NCBI GenBank assembly: GCA_013365325.1
Contig: JABVXV010000112.1
Span: 1-64,000 of the forward strand
Direction: 5' to 3'
DNA: 64,000 nt
DNA from: Dipetalonema caudispina
Taxonomy: Eukaryota; Nematoda; Chromadorea; Rhabditida; Onchocercidae
Both the position numbers and the translations under genes were made by a program. Below, piece by piece: positions 48,518 through 60,093 of this stretch (the stretch's first letter is position 1; the number at the start of each line of letters is the position of its first letter). The notes beneath the pieces were generated by a model. It was not told the DNA's origin and did no database searches. It saw only the letters and a list, made by a program, of their open reading frames with translations.

Positions 48518-49846
48518 TTACGATGTTCCCAAAATTAGACCCACAATCATGCCATATAAACCCAGTACCTAAAATGATTAAAAAGTTGGAAATTAAGGAC
48601 AGAAGTTTAACAACAAATTTAAACCGACGAACTTAAAATGCAGCAAACAAAGACCAACATAATTTTTATTCAGCAACTTTCTTATAGAGGTTTTAGTTTC
48701 TTCCAAGTTGATCTTCTGTTAAGAACTCATATTTTTGCAAACAAAAAAAGTTCCTCTTATTCTACAAAATAAAATGTGAATAGAGATTATTATCTTAAAC
48801 TGAACAGTAATTTACTAAAAGACAGTTAATACGATTGACGACATTCATCTAAATAACTCATTTCATTTTAAATTTTATGCTCACGAATGAATAACCAGAA
48901 AGAAAAATCACCTTCTAAAAAAGACAATACAATCAAACCTAACATACATCAATAAAGAGATGACACCTACCTCGGAGAAGATGAGAATGAGAATCATGCC
49001 AACGAAAAGCCGTGGTTGCTGAGCGGTTCCTCTGACTCCCGCATCACCCACAATACCTATGGCATAACCAGCACCAAGGCCACACAGACCACATGTAAGA
49101 CCGGCAGCCAAATGGGAGAATCCTTTATCTAAAGTGTAACCATTTGAAGCTTTCGTTACCTTGCCTCTCAGTACAATCGCCACCTGCAACATGAATGAAA
49201 TATATATTGTTACATCCTATTGAAAACAGCAATACCGATAATTTACTGAAATCAAAAAATATTAACTCATGCTTTCTTTTCTGTTTGAATATTACATATT
49301 CAAATATCCCTAAATTCTGCAACCAGTTATAATAATGATCTAAAGAATTTGAAGGATCAGAAGCAATTCTCCAAAAAGTGAAAGAAAACATTGTCTCTCC
49401 AAATCTTATTGAAATTGCTGTACTATTTTAGAAACATAAAAAAATACAAAAACTTAAATATACAAAAAAAAAAGAAAATCCTAAAAAGAATGGTATTTCA
49501 TACAAATCACATTTTAAAAACTAAATGCTAGATAAAAATCTGCAAATGCTCGGAGATTTACATAGGAAAGTGAATAATTAAATATATCAACTGCTTTCTA
49601 CAGAAAACCAAATACAAAACTCACGACTAGACCGTAGATAGCAATAATACCAGCCATAACAACTGGAATAATGGATTTCATGATCAGTTCGGGACGCATG
49701 ACGCCCATACTCGAAATACCCACAGCTGATTTAGCAGTTCCATAGGCTGCGCCAAGCACAGTGAATATCTGCGCTGATGCTGCTCCTATATATCCAAAGA
49801 ATGGTGAATAAGCTGGACTTTCTGCTGCTATCAAATCGTACGACAT
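48518..49846 (-). CDS. vha-2: V-type H+-ATPase proteolipid, 16-kDa c subunit (VHA-2/VHA-3 type)
   Basis: Membrane-embedded c-ring subunit of the V0 sector that carries protons across endomembranes. Exons 49846-49625, 49183-48971 and 48568-48518 (minus strand) join in phase to 161 residues, the usual length. Four transmembrane helices are visible. TM1 begins [22 protein letters not shown]3 contains [20 protein letters not shown], and TM4 [20 protein letters not shown] holds the proton-carrying glutamate (about residue 145, the last codon of exon 2). It closely resembles C. elegans VHA-2/VHA-3. A TTATTTTAG acceptor at about 49882 lies 35 bases upstream of the ATG, suited to a trans-spliced leader. 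It lies downstream of and in the same direction as vha-1, the C. elegans operon order. Confidence 0.95.
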
Positions 49847-52053
49847 TTCCTCAAGTTTCCCGCTTATTTACCGAAGAAAATCTAAAATAAGAAATCTGCT
49901 TTGTTATGAGAATATTCTTTCTGGCACTGGTAACTAGTGGCGCACAATAAATTTGACCTTGCAAGTTTTACCTACAACTGCACAAAAAACCCAAATGATA
50001 ATGATCAAATATAAAACAGAAACAGTACCTCCACAAATGGCTTAAAAAGGTGACACTGATGAATTATCTAGCACATTATTTACAATGGGATATAAAGCCT
50101 ACAAAACATCAGCAATTCCAAAAACATTTAGTATTTACGTCAAATAAAAGTAACAATTTTTTGGTTTTCCCGTCTCTTGTGCAGTAGGAAGTTTGTTACA
50201 AATAAAACTGTAAGACAAAGCAGGGACATATTAAGAAAGGAACAATTGATCCATGTAGAGCATTTCGAAAACAGTTCATTAGAACATTCTCTTCGAGCAA
50301 TACAAATTAAAATACTTCCAAGTTGCAGAGTATCAAACAAAGCAGGAAAAATGCTGTACCTTCCGTTGGCTAACTAGAAACAAAGTAATACAGCCCTTCT
50401 ACAAGGACTATGAAGACTGCATTTTCATCTCAATGATAATGACAATGGGAGAGAAATGACCTTTTCCATTGAATACTGAACACATTTCAATAACGAAGAA
50501 ATATTGAAATTGATGCTGCTAAAAATAGTTAGTGTTTGAAGTATTGCAAATTAAACTTTCTCCTTAATATTAAAATACAATACCTCAGATTCTTACCCAA
50601 TAAAAAGAAACTTGTATGGATAACCCATAGCAAACAAATTTCTTATCACAGTGGTGAGAAGTGCAGTATGTTAATCTACAGTACAAACTGTCAGTAAGAA
50701 AATCTACTGCTTCAATGAAAAGAATGACGTAATCACAACATATCAGTCCCATCTTATGAGTATAGAATAGCTTCTCAAAATGAAAAATTGAACTTTTTCA
50801 ATAAAAACCTCTCAATCTAAAACGTCCTGAAATCACTCATCAAGTTTTCCTAGTCGATCAGCTATCAAAGTTAGCAAGTATTTGCCAAACGAAGCTGATG
50901 CGTATGACTTCCTGCAAATGTTTTGTGCATAAGTTGATAATATAAGGGAATCTATAACACTGAGAATAAATATATTGTGACACGCTGCAAGCAGGGACTT
51001 CCAAAGAGCTGAGAGGAACAGCTTGCATTAAAGCATGTTATTGTTAATGAGAAAGTTCAAGTTTAAATAAATACGGTTCGGTAATGTGAGAAACAGAACG
51101 GGAAGCGGTCATTAGTAATAAGTACTCATCGCTCGGACTAAGAAGTCGTTCCAATACCGAGATCTACCAGTTTCATTAAATTAACTCGCAAACCACCAAC
51201 CAGTGACAACGTTGGAAGTGCAACAAGTATACAAAGTCTGTACAGATTCATATTACGAAGCTTAAGTTTGATCAATGATGCATGATCCGGTATGTTTCCT
51301 AAATGAAGCCAATGACACTCTTGGAAACATTATATGGCCTCAAATAATCGAATACCAAACTAATGGGTCTTACTTCACCATCATTTCGAAGGAAGAAACA
51401 ACTAATCATATATTGCCGTAAGCAGCATACCACATAAATTCTTAATTAATCAGTTCCAGACCAACTTTAAATTTAGAATAATTCAAACAGATAGCTGAAA
51501 ATAAAATAAGTAAAATAAGCTGTAAAGCTTGACGTGTGTAAACGATAACTGGAAACAAGAGAAGTATGTAGCGTAGTATCACGATTTTACTGGAGCATAA
51601 TGTATAAATAAATCTATGTACAAAGTGCAGGAAAAGTAGAAATATGGACAAAACTAACATTATTAAATTACAATCTAGGAAAAACTTTAAACTGCCATAA
51701 AATAACTGAACTTCGATGAGATTCTTCAGGTAACATATGTTAATTTTGCTATCTATTCACATACAGCCCTATGTTCAACGTTTTTACATCAACAAGAAAT
51801 TAACCAAATTATGCTCAAAACCACTACAGCGATAACTAAAATTTTTCTCGTAATTCCCAAAATAACACTGTAAACTTTATTCCATACTTTTTTGACTTTG
51901 AATCGAACGATTTGTCAAATGATTTCAAGTGATTAATCTATGTAAAATATAACAGCATATAGCTTTTTTTCTTCTAGGTTTCAAATAAAAATGTAAAACT
52001 AAGGTTTATTTATTTTTCCTATGTTAGATATTTGTCCAAAAATTGCATGTAAA
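49847..52053. other. Interval between vha-1 stop and vha-2 start
   Basis: About 2.2 kb with no recognised gene. If the two proteolipid genes are still co-transcribed, this is an unusually long intercistronic region. Otherwise it contains the vha-2 promoter. Short ORFs at 50140-50340 and 51442-51660 look like chance. Confidence 0.5.
49877..49890 (-). promoter_or_regulatory. Candidate trans-splice acceptor of vha-2
   Basis: On the minus strand CTTATTTTAG precedes ATTTTCTTCGG, and the vha-2 start codon lies 35 bases further on. Good nematode acceptor consensus in the right place for SL addition or a 5' UTR intron. Which one cannot be told from sequence. Confidence 0.4.
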
Positions 52054-52838
52054 TTATGTTGCTCCCAAGATTAGAGCAACAATCATGCCGTAGAGGCCGA
52101 GCACTTCAGCGAAGATTAAAATTAAGATCATTCCTATAAAGAAACGCGGCTGTTGCGATAACGCCCGGACACCAGCATCACCGGCAATTCCAATCGCATA
52201 ACCAGCGCCGCAACCACATAAACCACATACCAGACCTCCAGCAAACATACTGAATCCCTGATCAATTTTAAAGCCATCAGCGGATGATGTTACACGACCA
52301 GCATATATTACAGCGACCACCAGTCCATAGATTGCGACAATACCTGAAAACAAATGTAATATCAAAGAGTCAGAACTTCCTTCGATGCATTATTGACTTT
52401 GTAGGAGTGGATGTAAAAGCTCTTTAATGTAAGCAAACGTGGATAATATTAATAGTGCCAAACGGAATTTCCGCAAAACCTCTTGTGATTTAAATAACAT
52501 CAACAATCTCGAGAATGAGAGAAGCAGTGAAAAACAATCCACTGCTAACCGTTCTATACTTCTTTGAGATCGGTAAGTGCCCAGCAAAATTCTTAAGTGA
52601 TTCAAGTAACAAACATAAAGAACTTACCAGCCATTACGACAGGTATGATAGCTTTCATAACAAGATTAGGACGTGTAACAGCCATAGAAGCAATGCCTGT
52701 TCCTGATTTTGCAGTACCACAGGCTGATCCGGCTGCTGTGAACATCATTGCAGCGGATACTCCAAGTGTACCGAAAAAGGGCCCATACATCGCACTCTCT
52801 GCATCTGCCGTGGGCTCATATATTTCTCTAGCAGACAT
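52054..52838 (-). CDS. vha-1: V-type H+-ATPase proteolipid, VHA-1 type c subunit
   Basis: Second V0-ring proteolipid. Two exons (52838-52628 and 52343-52054, minus strand) join within a glycine codon to give 166 residues. The N-terminus ([19 protein letters not shown]) is longer and more divergent than in vha-2. The four helices follow: [59 protein letters not shown] and [19 protein letters not shown], with the essential TM4 glutamate at about residue 150. The ending [15 protein letters not shown] matches C. elegans VHA-1 rather than VHA-2. A TTATTTCAG acceptor lies about 10 bases upstream of the ATG, a very short 5' leader typical of trans-spliced nematode mRNAs. Confidence 0.95.
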
Positions 52839-52843
52839 TCTGA

Positions 52844-52857
52844 GTTCCTGAAATAAC
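52844..52857 (-). promoter_or_regulatory. Candidate trans-splice acceptor of vha-1
   Basis: On the minus strand TTATTTCAG is followed by GAACTCAGA and the vha-1 ATG, leaving a 5' leader of only about 9 bases. This fits spliced-leader addition better than a conventional UTR intron. Confidence 0.45.
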
Positions 52858-54483
52858 TTTCTTTCAGCACACGAAAAAAAGCATTTTTTACAGTATCAAC
52901 AACTTCAAGGTCATGTTCCGAGCAATCAAGACAATCATCCCTTAACGAAACGGGTTCATCTCACTTTTTTTGCTTCTTTGCTCATCGTCTCACCTCAAAA
53001 GCAATCTCCTCTATTTGTCATTGAACAATCCTAATTTTAAGGAACGAAATTCGAGATGGATACGAATGCCATGATCTAGATCATAGGACCAAATATATCG
53101 TCAATAAATTATCAGTTCTTCAATTCTACTACTTCTAAGGTAAATATTATAAGTTCCCGGCAAAAAAGATACCATATTATCAGCAAAATTATCAAGCAGT
53201 GCCGATATCTATACTTGAAATACCTTTCACATTCTTAACATAATAAAATTACTTTAAAAAGTGAGCACACCAAATATAAGTCAAGTAAGAACTGAATGTA
53301 CGAGGTGACCAGTAAAGAAACTGCAAACGGCGTGCTTTTTTTATTGTATGAAAAAATCACAGAGAAGGAGTATGAATCAATGAGAACTCTGCTTCTGCTA
53401 ATTTATTGGTAATCTCCGAGAAATCCCGGAATGAAATCTCGAGGAAACACGTCGACATCCACACAACAGCCACGAATACAATGGTAAGAAAAAGACGCAT
53501 ATGGCGAGACAGCAAATGCCATAATGACCAAAAATCGAAGAGCATTACGGTAGTGCCTATGTGTATAGCTGGTTGGAATGGCTTACGAGCGCTGCGGTGC
53601 GTCGCGTTTCGTATTAGTGTTTGGTGGGAACTGAGAGGAGTTGGGGTTAAAATTTTAAACATCCGGTATTTCTGGAATGTTTGTACGGGGTTTCTGGTAT
53701 TTCTGTATCGAGGCCGGTCTTACTTTTACTTTTTTACTTTCCAACAACATAGCAGAGGGTAAAGTATAGTGTAGTAATTATGGGGATTATATTCCCGCCA
53801 GGTAAAGGTACGGGGTTCAGTGCCGTGCTGGAAATTTTCACAGAAGCAGTTATGGACATGTTTTGTTTTTTGTCCCTTCCTGCTTCCCTGCCACTTTTTT
53901 CTGTATGATAGAGCTGGAGGAGATGGATAGCTGACCTTTTTCCTGAATAATGAAGGACTGAGAGTTGGGCATAAAACAAAGATGTAGGTGTAGCAATATA
54001 CTGTTAAAGCCTGCATAAGGTCTATTGTATCACACCTTGCCAAAGTTGAGTGTGAATTGAGAGTTCACCTCAGGAATTCGAGATCCCATCTATCCAACCG
54101 TTCATCATTCTCTACTGCTTTGAAAAAGTATGCTAGGAAATGAGGCTGGGAAAATGGTACAGAAGAATGCATTTTCAAAGCACTTTGTATGCTGTATTAG
54201 TCTTCGATGAAGTTCTAATCAGTGGTTATCGTCATAAATCAAAGGTTTTGGTTGTTCATACCACAAACAGTACAATTGTGGTACTTCGAGCAAATATCAC
54301 TAATCAGTTAACGTTGAGATGGCATTACTGAAATCACGAAAGTAATTTTTGAAAAGTTGAGGTTCTCCAAAGAAAGGTGAAAATCTTGGAACGTTGGATT
54401 TCAGGTCATTATCATAAGTTACTTCGATATGGATCCAGTGGATGGTTTCCTTTCATTTAAAGGTTTCGCTAAATAGCAATAAA
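52858..54483. other. Divergent intergenic region with unassigned ORFs
   Basis: Lies between vha-1 (-) and the F-box gene (+), so it should contain both promoters. A GC-richer patch occurs near 53570-53640. A 101-codon minus-strand ORF (53357-53662) contains one hydrophobic segment (about residues 55-74), and overlapping plus-strand ORFs exist. I cannot assign any of them. No tRNA or small-RNA gene recognised. Confidence 0.4.
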
Positions 54484-57400
54484 ATGGTGATGAAGAAACG
54501 GAAGACGAAAACACAATTGAGGCGGCGAAGTAACACGCGAATAATGGTGACAAGGAAACGTAGGCGAAAAAGAAGCATCGAGGATATAGAGGTCACTTTC
54601 TTCGTTTAATGTTTCAGTAAATTTAAGATATTAAAGCTAATTTGTTATCATATCACTGGACTTGGTAGGAGGACCACCACTTTGGTGAGAGATTTTTGGA
54701 TCTAAAAAGCGACTGTACAATGGAAAATCAAGGAATCCTCGGCGATTGCTTTCTCTCTTTCATTTGGAACTCTGTAATGTGATTTGGTGCATGGGAATAC
54801 TGATTAAAATGTTACACCAAGATTTTGCAATCGCTTGTTTTAGTGATAAAATGCTTATTTCAGATTGCATACATTTTCTATGAAATATTAATTTATATTG
54901 CTTTTAGAACGTTGAGCTGCAGTCGATACCTTCCACCTCATCCTTACAGTCTTTAAATTCATCAAAAGGGCAAGTAATCGCGCAGAATAGCAGCGATGGT
55001 GATGATTTGGTTGGAGACAATTATTTTCCTTTTTCTGAGCTTCCTTTGAATGTTCAGAAGAAAATTTTGTCTTATTTGCCTTTGAAGTTAGTTTCTTTTG
55101 CTCCCTAAGGAGTATACCTTTTTGAACTGTTCATTTCGTTTTATTAAATTGCTTGTTCTGCTTCCGATATGTCATGTTTTTCTGTTGTTGCGATTTACCA
55201 AAAATTGAATTATTAAGGTTCTGATACGTTTTACAACTGTACTTTTATCAAAATGCAAACTGCAGATGCCGTGTACGTTTGGAACGTGTATCGATGACGT
55301 GGAAAAGATTGTTGAACATATCGTGGCAGAATATTACCTTCGCAGACATCCCATCAACCGTAACGAATTCTTTTCAAATCCGACCAATTGATGACCATCA
55401 TGTTTGTGGCTTCTTACAGAAATGCGGACGTTATTTACGCTACATTGATTTCTTTATTCCGCATGTTAATATTGGCAGACATGTATTGTTCAGGTAATTT
55501 ACATGCAGTAGTATAGTAAAAGATTTAGGGAAATTTTTTCTAAGACTGTCGTAATATTTTTTCAAGTATTTAAGGATTAACAAAATTTCGGTGCTATACT
55601 TCGCAGAGGCACTACCCTTACGTTTGTAACCTAAGTTTGGTATTTGCAGCATCTGTCAGAGATGTGTAAATTTGCGTGAATTACGTTTGATAACGGATGT
55701 AAATGGCTGTGCAATGACAAATCTGCTCAAAGAATATAGCCATCAGTTGGCCCAACTCCAGTCTCTCAGTATTAGTTATCAGGCTCAAGATGAACTCTAT
55801 AATGGGATGCGGTAAGCTGTGTTCTGAGTTTCAATTCTAAAAATTTGTTTTGTAATTAAATAATGCTACCTTGCTGTATACTGATAAAATTAGTCATCCT
55901 GTCGCTGTCACTGGATGTCGAGTTTAACACAGCTTCAAAAAGGTAGTTGACTTCATAAATGGTCTGATTCTTTTTATTTTGATTACTCAGTGTGTGACTC
56001 GCATAGCTTTCAGCGCTGTGGCTCGTTCGATGACAGAATTACGTTCTTTTCGTTTGGATTGCTATACAATGCCTGCAAATGTATCTGCTTTGTTTCCCAA
56101 TAGTCCTCATATGAGGATCTATTCGCTTTTATTGAAACAGGTTCGATTTAGCTGATATCAATTAAATCTGACTTGCATTTGTTCGTTTTATTCTCGACTT
56201 AAGTTAGATTAAAATCTTTCAGCCAGCTAATGTTGGTGTCAGCAGTAGTTCATCGATTGGAGGATCTACTCTGCAGTATGAATGTAAATATGTTCGTCCC
56301 GAATTTGTAATTGATTTCTTTGCGTATTTGGGAGATGTGTATCTCGAGCTTGAACAACTTGATATCTCATTTGATACTAATTACCCGGTAAATGAAGAGA
56401 AAATATATCATAATTTATGGTTAGTGTCTATTTTTACTGTTATATTTTAAATTTATGTTTAATTCAAATTCGGGGTTTGGATCGAAGATGTATTTTCCAC
56501 ATTTCAAATGACTTTTTCTTTTTTTAGTATGATTGGAACAACGCGTTCATTGAAGCGTTTGAACTTGCGTATTGCCGCTCTGTTGGATAACAATACGGAA
56601 TGGTTTGGAACACGAGCTTTACAAGCGCTCGCTTTTTTTCCGACGTTGACGCATTTATCTTTATGGACGTGCGCTTTACCATTTGATTTACCGCAAATAC
56701 TGGCGAAATCACCGTTAGCGAATAACTTGACAATGTACACTTGTTTATTGTTGTGTAATTTGTTCCGCTCATTCACCATTACAATAATGTAACACTGCTA
56801 TGTGGTTCTTCACTTTAGTAACGTCACCACCCATCAGTTTACGTGTATGATTTGATCAAAATCTAGTAGTATCTCTTGATTTAAAATGATTGGAAGTAAA
56901 GGGAACGTTTACTCTTAATGCTTTTGCTGAGTTTATGTTACATTAGAACAAAGGAGATTGTCATTATTGCTAGAAAATCTTTTTGTATTAATGATTAAGC
57001 TTGACATTCAGGCTTCGATTAGCTATCGTGCGCAATCTATCAAACAATATGTTATGCGCCATATTTCGTGCACTACCATCGCTTACTTCATTTACCTTAA
57101 TATATAGCGTTGATGGACGCTTCATATGTCCATCTTGCATTGATGTGCTGACTTTCGTGCAGTTATTTCAGGTATTATCTAAAGTTCATTTCCGAGTTTT
57201 TATTCAGATTTCTTTACAACCACATGATGATTGGAATACTGAACGGAGGAAATAAAGTGTAGAATCTGGTGATTTTGATTTGGTTGAATATAAACATGGT
57301 GTTGTAGTTAAAAACAAGGTATAACCTGTTTTCCAGTGTTGTCCCAAGATAAGCGATTTGGAGCTGCATGACTGTGTTACGGTGGATACTACACGCTTGG

Positions 57401-57713
57401 CTATAGCTGCTCACTCGCATTTTCATAATTCAAGCACTTCTTTAGGGTACGTTTTTCCATTCCTGCTTTTGCTAAGGTTTTCCAATTTCCAAAAAAATGA
57501 ATCTAGTACTAAAATTTGTTTCATTGCTTTAGAAATGATGGTCGGCTCAAAATAGTGGTCAAAACGAGAGAGCGTAAACGGCGGCGTGATTCATTAAATA
57601 GGATGTTACGTTGTTGTACAGAAATTGAAAGCACGCAAAATACAACTATTATTACTATCTATAAGACATGCTGTCATCCGAAAAAGACTCCAACGATTCC
57701 TGGACGTCGATAA
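54484..57713 (+). CDS. F-box protein with leucine-rich-repeat-like region
   Basis: Probable substrate receptor of an SCF (Skp1-cullin-F-box) ubiquitin ligase. Exons: 54484-54591, 54908-55086, 55266-55493, 55650-55811, 56014-56140, 56223-56419, 56528-56734, 57012-57171, 57337-57446 and 57533-57713. All phases agree, giving 552 residues. The first 36 residues are extremely basic (KKRKTKTQLRRR, TRKRRRKRS), a likely nuclear signal. The F-box spans about residues 65-110 (FPFSELPLNVQKKILSYLPL, then RLERVSMTWKRLL). The rest has spaced leucine/cysteine motifs of LRR type, such as CVNLRELRLITDVNGC, LKRLNLRIAALL, LPSLTSFTLIYS and CPKISDLELHDCVTVD. The C-terminus is again basic. I do not know its orthologue. 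Exon 1 is joined on phase and donor quality. Confidence 0.8.
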
Positions 57714-60093
57714 TTCATCTATTCGGTTTCATCATTTCTTAAGGTTTCTATACCGGTGTTTTAACTTACTTATTTATAAGTATTTTGTTCAATAGTGGTA
57801 GTTGATACTTTGATTTTGAGACCTTTTTTATTCTTAAGACAGAATTGCTGTTTTCTAGCAAACTGCCTGAAACTTTCTTTTGCATGCACTCATCAGCTGC
57901 CACTCTATGACTTTAAATGTGATCATTGTCTTTTGAATTGTTTTCCGCGTCTTTCCTTTCAATTTTTTTTCCTTAATTTTTTGTATAAATAGCTTTGAAA
58001 TAACAGATATTTACCGGCCTTTTTTGCATTATTTTCATTTTTACAATAGACACTTCTAATGACTGTCTCAGTGTATCGAAGCGGTTTTGAAAACCTTTTC
58101 AAAATCTTGTTTTGGGTTGAAAGACAAATATAATTTCGGAAACTTTCTCGTTTTAATGACTATTTCACTGTTGTTCTTCCACTGCCCTACTGATGATTTT
58201 TTTTTTGTTGCTTCCCATCATTCTTCCAAATTTCTTCCAAAAATGTTTGAGGTCTTGATTTATGTTAGGAAATTAAAAATTAGAACAGATTACTGTGGTA
58301 TTTAGCCTCTCACCTCTTACAGCATGTTATAAATCAGTATTTTGTATTTTTTTTTTCTTAGCGTTACACGTTGTAAGAGCAATATTTCATTGTGGGAAAC
58401 AAAAAAGTAGCTATTACATTTATGTAAATCTTGAAGTTCCAGTTTTTATTTCAAAGTTTGAAATCAAAATGTGAGGCTAAGGCTTATTTGTTTTTGTCAA
58501 TGTTTGCTACTCGTTCCTCTTGTTAAGTATTTGCGTTCATCGGGTTTTCGCCTCACATACTTCTGTGCCACTTGCTGCGTGTTGTCTTCTGTTACTCATT
58601 CCTGGCTTTTTGTTTTTATTTTGAGTTGTAAAAATGTATTCTTAAATTTGTCAGACTAATTTTTGAGCATTTCCTTTACTCACAGCTTCGAAAATCTAAC
58701 TTTAAGGGAGATTTGAAGTAACTGCAAAAATACTTTGTATTCTCAAGTATTTTAAGTTCACTTCATGATATTCTTCAATGTCTTCAGTATACGATACTCG
58801 CAAATCATTTTGTACTTGTTCAGCATTCTATCATCTATTTTAAACGGTGGAATTTCAATTGGAAATTTTCATACTGGTAATCTGTGCTAGGTAAAATTTT
58901 ATTGCCGGTATTTTCGTGAAACTTTCCGTGTATTTTACATTTCATTCCCTTTCTTAGTTAGTAGTAATGTCTATTGTTTGTTTTGTGCTGGGCTTAAAGG
59001 TAAAAGTTGTTTTTCTTGTTACAGTATTGCATTTATTAGTCGTTGTCTTTGTTGCAGAAAAAAGTTATCTGGATGCATCAGAGAACTGCCTGTTTTATTC
59101 AGATAAATAGGATTTTTGTTTCGATAGAAGGAAGGGCTCAAAGAGATCGAGAATGCTTGAAATATAGCTAAAAATTATAAGAAATGATCGAGTAAAGATA
59201 TGATGGCTTGCTGATTTGCTCGGACATAAATACGGTTAAGAAGGGTGGGGAGCAGATTCACTGGAAAGGCTTATATTGGTTTTAATGTTTGGTATGACTT
59301 GGGATGTCTGAGATTCAAGCTATTAAAAAAATGTAGGAATGTCGGAATCCTGGTTGTCAGTTCTTGTGTAAGGTGCATTCAGGTGCAGTATATACCGCTG
59401 GCGGTTGAATTTAGTGCTGGGAAAGTGATAAATTGCGATTGGAGATATGACGACCAAATAACCACAACATTTTTGTTATTCGAACATAATAATATTTGGA
59501 AACATTACACTGTCATCACATGAATAGATAGATGTTCATGTCATGAAAATCATTTTAATATCAATATTTCGGGGAATTTTCAAGTTCTTCATAGACGGTG
59601 CTATTCAGTTGCTTCGAAGTATCTTAATATTTTGAAATGGAATATTAGGATATGGTCAAAGTTGGATAGTAAGAGATGCGAAACTTCAATTATTACATCT
59701 AGATTCATATATTATGGACATTTTAATGCTTTATTTTCCAGAATTCTGCTTGCTTTTGTGAAATGTCGTAGTGATGGTTTTAGTTTTAAATGCAGATTCG
59801 ATATCTGAGGAGAAAAATATTCAAGGGTTGGTTTTCCATTTGAAGATTATTTCAGAGTAGGGCGACTTGAATTATTTTTTTTGTTCAAGTGATTATTTGG
59901 TCAGTTTTACTCGTTCTTTCATGAGAGGAAATTCTGCTGAGCTATGCTTAAGGTGAATCATAGAAACTTGCTTTGTCTCAAAATTGTTTGCTGTCTTTGC
60001 TGTTTAATTTGTACTATTATCACGGTTTATTATGTACTGGATCTCGATTCATAGTTATTCTATTACGTGTGGTACCAACAGCATGTTTTTAAG
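57714..60093. other. Intergenic / upstream region of SQV-3 gene
   Basis: About 2.4 kb AT-rich. It probably contains the first coding exon or leader of the SQV-3 gene. One exon-like stretch near 58969-59000 starts ATG, reads MSIVCFVLGLK and ends at a GTAAAAG donor. It was not joined because the phase does not fit. Other ORFs look like chance. Confidence 0.4.

Noticed and set aside
53357..54043. Overlapping ORFs of 81-118 codons on both strands between vha-1 and the F-box gene
   Set aside because: They conflict with each other, have no splice context or recognised domain, and lie in a GC-richer patch where chance ORFs are longer. One has a hydrophobic segment, so a small gene is not fully excluded.
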